From positions 85,534,903-85,598,902 of the forward strand of contig OX235262.1 of assembly GCA_944472135.2 (NCBI GenBank): a stretch of 64,000 bases of DNA, in the 5' to 3' direction. Below, in pieces: positions 32,185-43,735 of this stretch; position 1 is the first letter of the stretch; each line of letters begins with the position of its first letter. The notes beneath the pieces were generated by a model. That model had not been told where the DNA came from. It searched no databases and saw only the letters and a list, made by a program, of their open reading frames with translations. The translations under genes and the position numbers were made by a program. The stretch comes from Trichobilharzia regenti. Lineage: Eukaryota > Platyhelminthes > Trematoda > Strigeidida > Schistosomatidae.

Positions 32185-32778
32185 TTAAGACCATGAAAGT
32201 TGGAGGGGTTGAACGAACTTTTTCTGTACACAGAGATCTGGCTTTTCTGTTTCGATAGCCAAAGCTTCAGCAATACAGATGAGTCGGGTACGTAGGGATT
32301 TAGGTAGATTGCTCTTTGCCTTGTAGATGACTTTAAAGGCGGAGGCTATAGAGATAGGGTGATCATTTTCGACCAGATGTTCTATGATCGCGCTTCTTAT
32401 TGCTCCACTTCCACCTTTTCGTAGCCATGCAGGATAATGTTCTTGCACCCTCTTGGACAAAACTCGAGTCGAACGACCGATATACCTAGCTCCACAAGAG
32501 CAGGTGAATTGATAAACGCACATAGAGTTGGTCAACATTGGGATCTTGTCCTTCAGGTTATTGAACAATAATGGTCGGCTAGTAAAAGCTATTCTCAGGG
32601 AGGCAGCAGGGAATGTTCTTTTCAGGGACTGTGATATCCTTCGTTTCATGATATCGGAAGCTAAGTCCCCTTTGAATTCTAAGCTCATGTAAAGTATTTT
32701 CTTGGGAGCGGTTGATAAGTCACGTTTTGTAGGCTTTGAATCTACTGGTCTTCTCTCTAATAAAAGGAACGTGCCCAC
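32185..32778 (-). CDS. PLE GIY-YIG endonuclease domain (197 aa, open)
   Basis: C-terminal endonuclease of a Penelope-like retroelement, which nicks DNA to prime reverse transcription in the nucleus. Residues 20-60 are the linker (KILYMSLEFKGDLASDIMKR). A cysteine cluster C87/C93/C95 leads into GARYIG (YIG at 99-101). R107-H114 (SKRVQEH) and AIIEHL (131-136) are the conserved Arg/Glu-His positions, and SAFKVIYKAKSNLPK follows. There is no stop or frameshift over the domain, unlike most relatives here. A complete PLE protein is several times longer with RT first, so this is a 5'-truncated piece; the Met at 32778 is arbitrary. Probably not expressed as an active enzyme. Confidence 0.8.
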   Translation of the reverse strand: MGTFLLLERRPVDSKPTKRDLSTAPKKILYMSLEFKGDLASDIMKRRISQSLKRTFPAASLRIAFTSRPLLFNNLKDKIPMLTNSMCVYQFTCSCGARYIGRSTRVLSKRVQEHYPAWLRKGGSGAIRSAIIEHLVENDHPISIASAFKVIYKAKSNLPKSLRTRLICIAEALAIETEKPDLCVQKKFVQPLQLSWS

Positions 32779-34744
32779 CTCATAATCTGAAGATAATCGG
32801 TTCTCTCCTTGGTGAGGTCATGAGTGTGCACTAACAAGGATTCAAAAGTTGTGGAAAAATAGCTGTCTAATGATTTTCAGTCACTCACTAAATGATACTG
32901 GTTAGTGAGAATATCCACCTTGAAACCAGACAAATCTTGAAGAAATTTAAAGCCTGCATATTCAGAGTAGATGGACAAGCACGCCACATAGTTTCCGTTG
33001 AGAGAAGCAGTTAGTTTTATTTTGGCGTTGAATTATGTACAACACCATCCACATATTAAACATTGTAGCTGAAATTGGCACAGTATAATAAATTCAAAAA
33101 TGATCTACTCAACCTATATGATGCACTGATATCATTCTTATCTCCGATAATTGGCCAACCTCAACAATATTCGAAAATACACTCACTTACTTCATACTTC
33201 ACTGCACTCAATGTACTTTCATACACACACACACACACACACTAACTACTAAACTCGTAAGCTCACATTCAAGAAATCTACACCTCATCTCTATCTCCGA
33301 AAACAAATCATGACCAAGGGAATATTCTTATCATAATTCTGTCCAATTCTCATCGTTTCATATTCAACATGCATTCTGTGTCTATGTTTTATGAATGAAT
33401 GCTCAATATTCATACGTGTTTCGTTTGGATATTTTACTGTATTTTTCACTATCATGTCCACTTTCTAGATCACAATGGCCAGGATTTCATTGGTCTCATG
33501 AATTCCGAGATGAAGGCAAGAAACACACGATTGTACAGCTTTCGAAAATCATTAGTTGGAGAAAAAGTGTTTTTTTCTACTGTCACATATATTGTCCTCT
33601 TACCTTTTATTTAAAATTCCACTGGAGCATTGTCACAACAGATATAAAAGATGATTGTGACGTCACTGAAAAAAGAGAGTTATATGTGGAGATGATTGCG
33701 TGATAATTACTGCTACTGCTACTACTACAACAGAAAAACTAGCTTGATGACGACTTTGCATAAATTCCACTTTTTTCTCATCTCTTATTCAATAACCAAC
33801 TGATCGGGTGTTGGGAGCGTCATCTCTAGTTTATTTCAGTCGCTTTTCGAAAATGAAATTGAAAATGTATTTCATCCGACGAATCTGATTATACTTATTC
33901 TCTCTTTTCAATTTAATGAAGGGTATTGAACGTCAAAGTGGTTGATTGTACTTAAGGTAGACCTTGATTAACCTCACTTACTATCCTAATCAGTACTCCG
34001 CCTAACGTGTCAGTACCGATTAACGAACTCAAAGTAAGAAGGCTTGTGAATTAGTAGTGTGCCCTTATAAAAATTATGTTTATACCACAGATAAGGTTTC
34101 AAATTTAATAAATAAGAATGTTATGCAACTTATCTGTTAACTGGCTTGGATGGGAAGCTCAAACAGCGCGCTTAATGATAGCACAACAACGGAGCGAGCC
34201 ACATGCGAGATATCATTCCAGAAAAACAGGGATATGTCGCCAAATCACATGAATGCGTTAAAACGAAAGTTCAAACATTCAGTGGGAACTACAAACATGT
34301 GGGATAAAGAAATTCACGTTTCTAGGCTTATTAAGATAAGTAACATCATGTTGTTTGGTCTATGGTGGTTACCAATGGAATTTGAGAGATGTGTTTCATT
34401 CGATTCCGTATTCGTCATCTGTATGCACCTACATCCCAGTGAAGACTGAATCCAGAATCCATCGATTTGAAACACCGAAGAGTGATTCGCCAGACTACTG
34501 AGCAATAAGTGCCGACTTTTGTGCTAGGTGTTATTCATTGGAGTTGCTCTGAATCTCCATTTGTCTGATTTCACTGCACTGTGTTTCTGAGATCTGAACA
34601 TGTCCCACTGCCAGCCACTATCAACCAAACAAAATCTATTTGTGATAATCGTGTGAGCTTACTGACTATTCCTTCAACCAGGATGACCATAAGTGTCATC
34701 AATATAGCTGCAGAACCTGGCCACTGTGATAGGATGCAGTTCCA

Positions 34745-34870
34745 TATTAGATAAGTTCATTCTAAATGTCACACAGTCATATGATTATTAGTAAGAATTT
34801 ATACTCGAAAGGTTGTCTAGTTATTAATACTGAATCACCGTGTGATATTTAGAATAAAATTATCTAATAT
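34745..34870. mobile_element. MITE-like palindrome (left arm)
   Basis: 31-nt inverted ends, ATATTAGATAAG...CACAC (34745-34775) and its complement (34840-34870), match at 28 positions around a 64-nt centre. The same structure is in the right arm at 49171-49297. Non-coding; family unknown. Confidence 0.6.
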
Positions 34871-35029
34871 CAGAAAAATTCTAGTTAGCCTCCAGACACC
34901 ATCTAACCACCCACACTATGTGTTGACAGGTAGAAAGAGCACAAACACCTCGATTCCGTGAAATCAACCAACAAGTGAATTCAATAAATTAACGTCATAA
35001 TATTGTTAATTCAATAATTCCTGGGAAAA

Positions 35030-35245
35030 ATAAATTCCGAAAAATAATTATTTTATTGTTTTATTATTCATCCCTTTAGTGTCCAGTGGAACGTAAGACA
35101 TCACAGACACATCTACACTATATTCTGCTTTGTGCTTCATGACTGCTCCCAAGCATTCACTTCCATTCCATCCCATCCTCTGACGCCCAAATTGTAACTA
35201 CTGATTCCCATTTTACTCGACACACTGGAGAATTTGAAGAAGAGA
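35030..35245 (-). mobile_element. RTE-type 3' end fragment
   Basis: Minus strand: GTGAATGCTTGGGAGCAG ... TCTTACGTTCCACTGGACAC, then AT-rich tail GAATAATAAAAC, a diverged version of the RTE-B 3' terminus (TATGTTCC...GGAAC...AATAATAA). Also present in the right arm (48830-48990, plus). Confidence 0.45.
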
Positions 35246-37124
35246 TTACAAGCAGTTATTGCCTCTCATTCACCTAAACATCTTCAATAGTCGGAAACTG
35301 ATTCACTGGAGTAAACAAAAGACAAGTTGTTGTTTTCATCTAGTTTATCGTGTTTACATAAAGTTTCTTGCATCTAAGGAATACAAACAGTACACAACAT
35401 CGAATGTGTCTCTAAAGACTAGTCTGCACACTTATCAAGCCAGCAGTGATAGTGAATCATTCATGTAACAGTCGGTTATCTGACTACTTCAGGCCTACCG
35501 ATTCCATCACTGATCTCCTCTAAGTTTGTTTACAACATTCATATTCTACATCCTTCTTAGTGAATATAATAACTCTTCGTCAGTGGAACTATGAGTGAAC
35601 TCATTCCTGTCAGTCATCAACAAATAGTCATATCAACTGATGAAGCTATCTGGAATAATCTTGGATTAGTTGACTGTCACTAATATCATCGACAGTGATC
35701 TATGATGAAATGACGTTCATGGTTGGTGGTAATATTCGAATCACCCACCTTCGATTTACTAGTCTGGAGTTGTACCAATTAGCTATAGACATTTCAGTAG
35801 TCTTGAGGTCATTGTTTCCAATCCTAACAGAAGCCGAATTTTCATTTCACCTCTAATAGTGACTCAATACACAAATTATTTGTGTATTTCAATTTAGTGT
35901 TAGATGTACATGTAGAGAATTAGAAAGTGGATTCATTATTACTGAAGGTTTTCGTCCGAAGAATTATCTTCCATATTCTTCATAATGTAAAAGAATACTC
36001 ATCTGCGTTTATGATATGGTTAAGAATATCAATATAAATTTTACTCACAAGGGTGTAATAAAAATTTATCTCAACCTTAACAATTGAGCAATTATTCATG
36101 TGATATATTGAGTGTTTCAATGAGATGAATTGGAATGAAATTATTAATCTGACCAGTGACTTGTTTAACTCGATTAGATTACATATTTCTATTGAATGTT
36201 ACATGAATGATGAGTCTAATCCATTAGTCTATTCATGATACAGTCTGAGTTTCAAGGTCACATAGAGAAATCATTGAAAAATACTATTAGTTTATTGTAT
36301 GATTTATCTAATGAATCCAGTAACTTAATTTTTAAACATTTTTCATCTCAAAACTAAATCTAATAAACGTCGGAAATTCTCATACATTTCAAGTGTTGGC
36401 TCAAAGAAATTTGACTGATTTCACACGTCGATTTTGTCCTGAACTGACTGACATCGATTTGACAATAGTTGAAAAAGCCGACCAAAATCCCACAAAGTCA
36501 ACACTTGAGAGTTAATCCTCTGCTCATTATTAACAGATTATGGGATAGACTTCGTGAAGATCTTATGAGAAGTTTTCATCGCTAGTGTTCCCAAGGTCAC
36601 CTGTCAGGACAGATATCCATCAGAGATACTTAGCGGCGGTAGTGCTTTATCTTTAACCTTTGATCTAAGTATTTTGTTACTCATCAATGAAGAAATTAAC
36701 TACATATAGAAATAGGATTCAGTGGCTTTTCTTCACCGATACTATAAGATTATATATCAGTGAACGCTGAAACAATGAATGGCAGCTCATACTGATTAGA
36801 GTTAATGAATAGTATTCAATTTGGTGTTGTTTAGTTGACACATTTTGGTATTTCTTCCATTCATAGTCAACACCTTGTTTCCCTCCTGCCCTCGCTGGTT
36901 CGCTTTCATTATTTAGACTAATTCTGTAAATCGGCTCACTTTGCTTTTCCGAAAGGAACTCCTACATCCAACCGACATTCTTCTTAACTACTTGGATTCA
37001 CTTTATAGTCTGTCGTATTTTAAACTGGTGATTCCCGTTATGGAAGCCTCACGGCCGACAGTACTGTCTCGAAGAAAAATCCCTAATACTACAATACCAA
37101 ACTCTTTATATCGTTGCATATGAT

Positions 37125-38343
37125 CATTATTATGATTGTTCCCTTGGGTTCCTAGTGGAACATAGGGCTTCAACTGCACGTCTCCACTTGCTTCTGTCTT
37201 TTGCTGTACTTTTCACCTGCATTCATGTTAGTTAGTCTATACTCTCTCAACTCCTCTTCACACGATCTCCTCCATGTCACCCTTGCACTGACGTCCCACT
37301 CGCCGCTTCCCTTTCGGGTTCCACTCAATAGCCTGACGCTCGATGTCGCCCACCGGCCTCCTCAACGAATGTCCAATCCATCTCTACTTTCTCCTGCATA
37401 TTTGTTGGGCGATTGGTTCTTGTCTTCTTTGTTCCCAGCCATAGTTTCTTGTTGGTGATTCTTTCCGACCCGGCCATCTGATCTTCAGTATAGATCCAGC
37501 GAAGACAGTTGTTAATAAAGGTCTGAAACAGGCTGTTGGAAATACTCTTTGTGACCCGCCCGCCAAGTTTCTGATCCGTATAGGAGAACTGACTGACTTG
37601 ACGTTTGTATTGGTAATCCTACCGAATTTTGTTGTTGATGGTGGCTGAGTGACGAAGATTTCCAGATTGTCTTCTGGTTGATGAATGTGTTTCTCGCCTT
37701 CCCGATTCTCGCTCGATTTGACATCCTGGTCCGTTCCTACTGCCTGTAGTTGAGACAATGCTCCCTAGATAAGTGAATGAAGTAACCTCTTTCAACTCCC
37801 TCCCATTGATGGTGATTGGCACTGGATGTTGCTGTTGTTGTTGTAGGTTGGTTGGTTATTTTCACCACCTCCGTCTTGTCTATGTTCACCTGGAGACCTG
37901 TCCTCACTGTCTGCTTCTTCGACCAGTTTGTCGGTTTTCGCTTGTAGGTATTCGATTTTGTGTTTGTGACATCAAACATAAATCATCCACACGCGAAATC
38001 CAGGTCTTCTAGGTTCTTCACATCGGTCGGTCCAGGCTATCCCTGTCTTCTCGTTTCCCACTCACTGTCTGACGCATAATCCAGTCAGTTCACCACAATT
38101 AGGAATATCATTGGTGATAATAAGCACCCTTGTCTGGCTCCTGTGTTTATTCCAAACTCCTCGATGAGTTTTCGTTGTGGATCACTTGACATGTACTGTT
38201 GTCGTACAACTGTTGAATAAGGTTGATGAATATATGGGGTACGCCATAGTACTCGAGTAATTTCCAAATTACTTCGCAGTCAACGCTGTCGAAGGCCTTC
38301 TCGAAGTCTATAAAGTTGAGGTAGAGGTTTGAATGCCATTCCA
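37125..38343 (-). mobile_element. RTE-B LINE with target duplication
   Basis: 5'-truncated RTE-B flanked by the 12-bp direct repeat GTTGCATATGAT (37113-37124 and 38344-38355). Coding order on the minus strand: LNFIDFEKAFDSVDCEVIWK (38310 downward; RT motif with catalytic Asp), ARQGCLLSPMIFLIVVN (to 38085), ITINGRELKEVTSFTYLGS (37819 downward), LYGSETWRAG, then KWRWIGH-type sequence and the 3' end with AATCATAATAATGA at 37125. Contains several frameshifts. The equivalent site in the other arm (44107-44160) is empty, so insertion postdates the arm duplication. Confidence 0.85.
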
Positions 38344-38889
38344 GTTGCATATGATAATCAGGATTATTTTATTATTATTATTATCATTTTAAATATATAC
38401 TCATCTCTATATAATTTCTCTCATCTAAGAATGATCACCTTTTACTTGCCTTTCTTAATCAGTGACTCTTCCACTGATATATGCATCATCATTTCCCACC
38501 TAAAGACCGCATATACTACTCGTATATATTAATAAGCAGTACACATACATCATCATCATTCTCAGTATATTCCTTCAATTTGTATACCCTTTCACAGTAT
38601 GACAATTTCAGCATATGGAATCCAATGCAACTTTACACGTTATTCTCACCAGTTGATTATTGATGAATACGGACCACTTGTTATGTCTGTGATATCACTC
38701 AAACTTTCTTCTGCATTCCTGTTTACTCGCATTAGTCATTTTCACTAAATTTTCAATGTCACACAAACAATTTTACATTGAGCGTATGAACACAACTGGA
38801 TCATCATTCTCACCACTATTCTGTATTTTTCATTCCTTGATATTCGAGTGACACATAATATTGAGTTCCTTATTCAGCTGGCCCCACGA

Positions 38890-39790
38890 ATGCTCACAAG
38901 CCTTCTTTTCCTATTCTCATGATCTCCATCGTGTCACCTAGACACTCACACCTAACTTATTTCTTCTCGGATGGGGTCACAGTCAATGGCCTGCTTAGCA
39001 CGTGATGTCGCCCAACGGTCTCCTTAGCGTATGTCCAATCCATTCCCATTTCAATCTGCAAATTTGTTGGTTGGGTAGTATATTTTTGGTTGGTTCTTTC
39101 CCAGAGTTCCTCGTTACTAATCCTTTAGGGCTATTTGATCTTTGGTATCATGAGAAGGTAGCTGTTGTTAAATATCTACAGCTTGTTGGAAATATTTTCG
39201 TTGACACGCCAAGGCTCTAAACCGTATAGAAGAACTGACTTGACATTAGTATTAAAAACCCGATTTTGGTTTTTAATGCTTATTTAGTGTAGCAGATATT
39301 CAGAATGATTTCACATTAATAAAGGTCTGTTTTTCTTTATTGATTCTGGTTTTGACATCCTCATCTGTACCGCCTATAACTGAAATAATTCTGTTTAGCT
39401 AAACAAGTGAAAGAAGCGACTTCCTTCAGATTTCTCCACTTGGCGGTGTTTGGTGATCGGTGCTTGTTGTTACTCTTAAATAGGTATATTCATCACCTAT
39501 TTCTTCCCTATGTTCACTTGAATTCCATATCTTTGCTACTTGTCTCTTCTGTCTGTTCGCTAGTTCTCACCTGTATATTTTCGATTTCGTGAGACATATG
39601 ATGTAAATCATCTGAGAAACCCAGGTCTTCTGTGATTTTTTCGTCGATCCAACGTATGTTCATCTCCTCACTCTCCATGGTCTAACGCATGATCTAGTCT
39701 ACCACAATCCTGAATACCATCTACGATAGCCAGAAGGTTTGTCTTACTCTTGCCTTCACTTCAAACACCTCGATGATAACAAGTAACTAA
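38890..39790 (-). mobile_element. RTE-B LINE copy, decayed
   Basis: Minus-strand landmarks: EASFTYL-like segment near 39420, KASLR-type region near 39300, KWEWIGH-like region near 39050 and the end near 38890. Heavily mutated. Its 3' part lies in the left arm and has its counterpart at 43460-43735 in the right arm; the 5' part lies in the unpaired centre. Confidence 0.65.
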
Positions 39791-39894
39791 ATTTTTTTTG
39801 AATTTCACTCACTACCGTAGTGGGCATTTCGTTTAAAATAACTTTTGTTGTTCTTAAAAGTAATTCCGGAAACTTACGGTTTACAAATCAGTTT

Positions 39895-39960
39895 TCAGCT
39901 CAGGTGGATATCAGTTAGGGAACCAATAGGAATTAGAAAGTACTGGAAGTGATATATATA
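39895..39960 (-). mobile_element. Ribozyme-SINE tail fragment
   Basis: GATATCAGTTAGGGAACCAA and AGTACTGGAAGTG are the reverse complement of the SINE tail, next to an (AT)n run at 39955-39970. Confidence 0.5.
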
Positions 39961-40049
39961 TATATATATCTTAGTTTATTGCTATTAAACATATATTGTT
40001 GAGTGAAATCGATGACGTTCAGTTGTTTTTCTGGCAAACAATTTGTCAT

Positions 40050-40225
40050 TTGATATGAAGGAATGATTATAATGCCTATTGATAACTAGCGCATGTTCGT
40101 AGATGGCAAGACGGAAAGGATATCCGCTTTGATCAAAAGTATATTTTTAACTTCTGCTAAATTTTATCCTGCAGATGATGTCAGTTTGTGTCTTCTTTTG
40201 CTCTTACGTTTGACAGTTGAAACAG
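40050..40225 (-). pseudogene. PLE endonuclease remnant
   Basis: Minus strand: KKTQTDIICRIKF, a stop, then FDQSGYPFRLAIYEHALVIN. It corresponds to the GIY-YIG region of the PLE at 63415-64000 (IGQSGRPLRLRIHEHKLAVK), with IG of YIG replaced by FD. Confidence 0.6.
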
Positions 40226-40262
40226 TGTAGATGGAAGTGGATATAGACGACTAAAAACACCA

Positions 40263-41055
40263 TTTCTATTGAGAAATAAAACAAATCACAAGCAAAGGAA
40301 ACACTAAGAGTATCAAAGACTTCCTAAAATCCTGGTATATAAACAAGTTGGACTGGATATATCAAATAATAGAAAAGAAGTCACAATAGAAAAGAGACAA
40401 ATATCAAGTCAACAAAATAATCACTGAAAACCAGAGAGTACTGGACAGCTGTTTCATCCTGGTTTTGGGAATCGTCGTCAGTACGCACCCACCGCTAGGG
40501 CTCGAACCCAGGATCTTACGGTTACAAGGCAAGCAGCTGTCCAGTACTCCCTGGTTTTCAATGGTTCTCTAACTGATATCAATCCGTGATCAACTCGTAA
40601 AATAACATAACCAACCCTTACAAACCAAACTATAGAAAATTAATCTGATGCTCGCTAGTGACTTGCCACAGGATGGAGTTTCCTGGAGTTCCAGTGAGAA
40701 GTCGTGACCAGTGAGGTCCATCCAGATGTCATGTCTGAGGATGGCTGTCCCACCAACGACAATGGTTAGGATCACACTAAATCACGAATTGGTAGAAGTT
40801 AGAATTCATGGGCTGACCATTGAATCGGGTTCCAGTGGCTGAATGTTATACGAGCTAGCTGGCCTTGTAACCGGTAGGTCCTTGGTTCGAACCGTGGTGG
40901 TGGGTGCGTACTGCGATGATTCCCAAAGAGCTATGATGAAACAGTAGCTGTCCGGTACTCCAGAGCTGGTTTTCAATGGTTCTCTAACTGATATCAATCC
41001 GTGATCAACTCGTAAAAACATAATCAACCCTTACAAACCAAACTATAGAAAATAA
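40263..41055 (+). mobile_element. Tandem (retrozyme-like) ribozyme-SINE unit plus duplicated unit
   Basis: 40263-40640 is the second copy of the unit at 29690-30060. From 40534, plus-oriented SINE sequence begins with CAGCTGTCCAGTACTCCC (i.e. at the ribozyme cleavage region) and runs through the tail to AACTATAGAAAATT. It then passes without a break into the 5' region (AATCTGATGCTCGCTAGTG), the tRNA-like part (A-box CCAGTGGCTGAATG at 40832, B-box GGTTCGAACC at 40883), a second hammerhead (40905-40965, core CGATGA, mutated) and a second tail ending in the same AACTATAGAAAATAA at 41055. About 410 bp of one full unit is thus bounded by ribozyme sequence on both sides. Confidence 0.75.
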
Positions 41056-41059
41056 TCAC

Positions 41060-41662
41060 TGTCTGTGCATGGGAATACAATGAAATAAAATTCCCAACAG
41101 ATAAATAGTCATGTTCAAGTCCACCAGGAGAGATGGTTACTACAGTCATGGGGAATTCTAAAAGTGCACATCTTGTTGAAGTTAACGATAAAAATGTCTC
41201 CATGTGCACAATGGGTTGATGCATATGCGTGTTTCCTACCTACGGGCTTCAGATGTACTTTTCTGATGAGTATCAATAAGCACAGTGTCTGGTTACCGGA
41301 CTTCCTGTCGACTTCCCCCAACCACTTAACATCATTACTATACTTCGTCAGACTCCACTGAAATCCCTACCCAAAGCTAATATATTTTTTATACACTTAT
41401 TTGTCTTTTCTGTTTAATAATATGCAAATTTATTCATGTTTCACACCTGTTGTGTCATCTGTTATTTCACTTAGTGGTACTCTGTAGTAATTCAGTGCCT
41501 AATGTGAAATAACACTACCAGCCTACCGATCTTGTCTACTGTTTATATATTTATTATTAAATATGATGGAGTGTTTTATAAACAGAAAGGACTATTAGTA
41601 CATTAGCAGGATAAAAAAAAGTAAAAAGATATTTTGAAATTCTTACATGCAAACTTACTTCA

Positions 41663-41694
<32 letters not shown>

Positions 41695-42245
41695 CATTAT
41701 ATGTTTATGTTTTGTACAAGTTATTTTATAAAGGCTGTATTTTTATCCCTTTTTTTACATAAGATAATTTGCTGTTATCCAAATTATTATTTAGAGGTGA
41801 TATTTTTCTAGTCAAAGTAAATCAATATATTCCATACTGTGATACAGTTTCGATAACTGGATAACGTTTCGTGTACAGTTTCTTGTTCAGCCGCTGTAAT
41901 GTGATCACTTGCATGTAATCACGTAATAGGGTAGAATGAGGAAAATTATTAAAATGTAATATACTTGGGTGGAAAGAGAGGGGTTAGTTACCGTATACGT
42001 GGGCCTCAGGAGAAACTATAGCCAAGTATGAGACACACTGTGGTCTTTAGAATTCCAGTATAATCATACAAAGAGAATTTGAGAATGTTATCGAAGGTGT
42101 TCAACGAAATATCATCATACCATTAGCAAATATATGTGAAAACTATAGCAGTTTAAAGGAACCCTGAAACTAAGACACAAGAAACTTCACTGAAACACTA
42201 TCATGGATAATTCATCAACAAATCTAGTGAAATCTTTAACTGCAA
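41060..42245. other. No recognisable element; (ATT)n at 41663-41693
   Basis: Centre of the large inverted repeat. AT-rich; the only definite feature is the ATT run. 41100-41360 has frames on both strands without recognisable domains. Confidence 0.4.
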
Positions 42246-42910
42246 CTTCTTCATTATTATTATTACTATTCTCTTTAATTCCTATAGGAAAATATGACTT
42301 CAGCTGCACGTCTCCATTACGTTCGGTTCTCTGCTAAAGTTTTCACCTCACTCCACATCTGCCCACATGCTTTCATCTCCTCTTCACATGACCTCATCTA
42401 AGTCACCATCGCACTGACGACCAACTCGTCGCTTCCCATTCAGATTCAATTCGAGCAATAGCTTGTCTAGTGATGTCACTTGATGGCTCGTTTCCACAGA
42501 GTATGGCCAGCCAATCCATCTCCATTTCTTCCTGCTTATATGTTTCACAATCGGTTCCTGGTTGGTTTGCTCCCAGAGGTCCCTCAACATTGTTGATCTT
42601 TTCTGGCCGGTAATCTGCTCTAGAGTATTGAGCGAAGACAGCTGTTGATGAATGTCTGTTGTTTGTTCAAAGGGCTCTTCATGACATGGCGCGAAGTCTC
42701 TCATCCGTAAAGTATCACTGACTTGACATTAGAATTGAAAATCCGGATGTTATTTTTCATGCTGAGTGCTGAGTGACGCTGACCTCCACACAGACTTAAG
42801 AGTAATGAAAGCTTGTCTTGCTTTCTCGATCCTTGCTTTGATATCCTCGTCAGTTTCACCTGTAATTGAAACAGTGCTTCCCAGATAGGCAACTTCTTCA
42901 TAAAGCCTAG
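42245..42910 (-). mobile_element. RTE-B LINE, 3' fragment
   Basis: Minus strand: YEEVAYLGSTVSITGETDED, IKARIEKARQAFITLKSVWR, MKNNIRIFNSNVKSVILYG (42767 downward), ISRKKWRWIGWPYSVETSHQ (about 42540), EWN/ELNLNGKRRVGRQCDGD and a 3' end at 42245 with an AATAATAATG tail. Two frameshifts split it. 5' truncated at about 42910. Confidence 0.8.
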
Positions 42911-43015
42911 TAGTAATAGGGAAGATTTGTAGCTCAGGTGGATGATTTGCAATGAATATTGTTTTCTGAGCTGGTTGGTTTAGTTTGTCAAACTTGTCAT
43001 AAAGTTTCATCTAAT
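42911..43015 (-). mobile_element. PLE terminal fragment
   Basis: Plus text GGAAGATTTGTAGCTCAGGT...TTTTCTGAGCTGG...GTTTAGTTTGTC closely parallels 63411-63470, the 3' terminal sequence of the PLE at the right edge. No coding part adjoins. Confidence 0.5.
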
Positions 43016-43459
43016 ATTCAGTCTGGTTGTATATATAATAGTACAGATATTGATTGAAAACCTGTGAAATATGAACACTCATTTCCTCTTTTACAAAACT
43101 CATATTTCTCATCAGGTCGTTTCACCATATTGGCTTGCGATTTTCCGATAGATTTTACTGCATGAAGACAACGGTTGCACCTACTACATTTTTCCTGTGA
43201 ACTTTAATTTGAGTCTTAGTTTTAGCTTTACTTCACGGGTTATTACTTCTTCTTCTTCTGTCTTTATAAGATGTATTAATTATTCATTATGGTGAAGCAG
43301 TCTCTATTTCCAATATTTTCAGTCATGAATTTTGATTACCTCTTATGAGAATTTCAATAAAATTAGCTCTATCTAATTTCAAGAAATTTTGGAGTACTCC
43401 GTTCCTACTACGCCAAAACATACAAAACAGATAAAAATAGTAAATTCAGTATTACATTT

Positions 43460-43735
43460 TTGGCTAGAGCGAACTCTGGAAGTGAATCAGCCAGCAACGT
43501 GTTACCCAAGGAAAAAAATATGCAGAATGAAATGAAGATGAATTGGATATCAGGTTGACATACTGTTGAATGATATCATGTGACAAGTAAGCCTTTGAGT
43601 AAAACTCGAAGAGGGGAAGGAACGAGTTGGGCGTGTGTGTGTGTGTGTGTGTAGGTGACATGACGGAGATCATGAAAATAGGAAATGAAATCTTGTCGGT
43701 AATGACTGCTTATGTGACACTGGAAATTTAGTGGA
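43460..43735 (+). mobile_element. RTE-B remnant in right arm
   Basis: Decayed KWRWIGH-to-end region: AAATATGCAGAATGAAATGAAG, GATATCATGTGACAAG, AAACTCGAAGAGGGGAAGG, a GT-run expansion inside the ORF region, and GTAGGTGACATGACGGAGAT. Partner of 38890-39115. Confidence 0.55.

Larger units (their letters stand above)
31570..32825 (-). mobile_element. Penelope-like element, endonuclease plus 3' terminal region
   Basis: The best-preserved PLE endonuclease in the window (32185-32778), followed by about 600 bp of 3' sequence with an (AAT)n tract (31766-31783), a hammerhead-like motif (31649-31688), CACACCCGTACAATCGC and an AT-dinucleotide run (31543-31563) at the very end. The RT half is missing. 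Confidence 0.8.
33065..39115. repeat. Large inverted repeat, left arm
   Basis: Reverse complement of 43460-50985, disregarding a 1.2-kb RTE-B insertion here (37125-38343) and a 2.8-kb PLE/CR1 insertion in the other arm. Landmarks: CA run at 33222-33241, palindrome 34745-34870, RTE 3' end 35030-35245, shared 69-codon frame 35259-35468. By eye the outer part (33080-35900) and 38470-38760 are about 97-99% identical to the partner, while 36240-37110 is only about 65-80%. No host gene recognised inside; exon-like pieces exist but are unproven. Confidence 0.85.

Noticed and set aside
33395..33703. Host exon in the left arm
   Set aside because: A CTTTCTAG acceptor-like site precedes it, but both overlapping frames are open only by AT-rich chance, and no homology is recognised.
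35259..35468. 69-codon frame identical in protein to 48573-48782 as a conserved gene
   Set aside because: Identity is explained by the inverted duplication of the whole region; no domain or start context supports coding.
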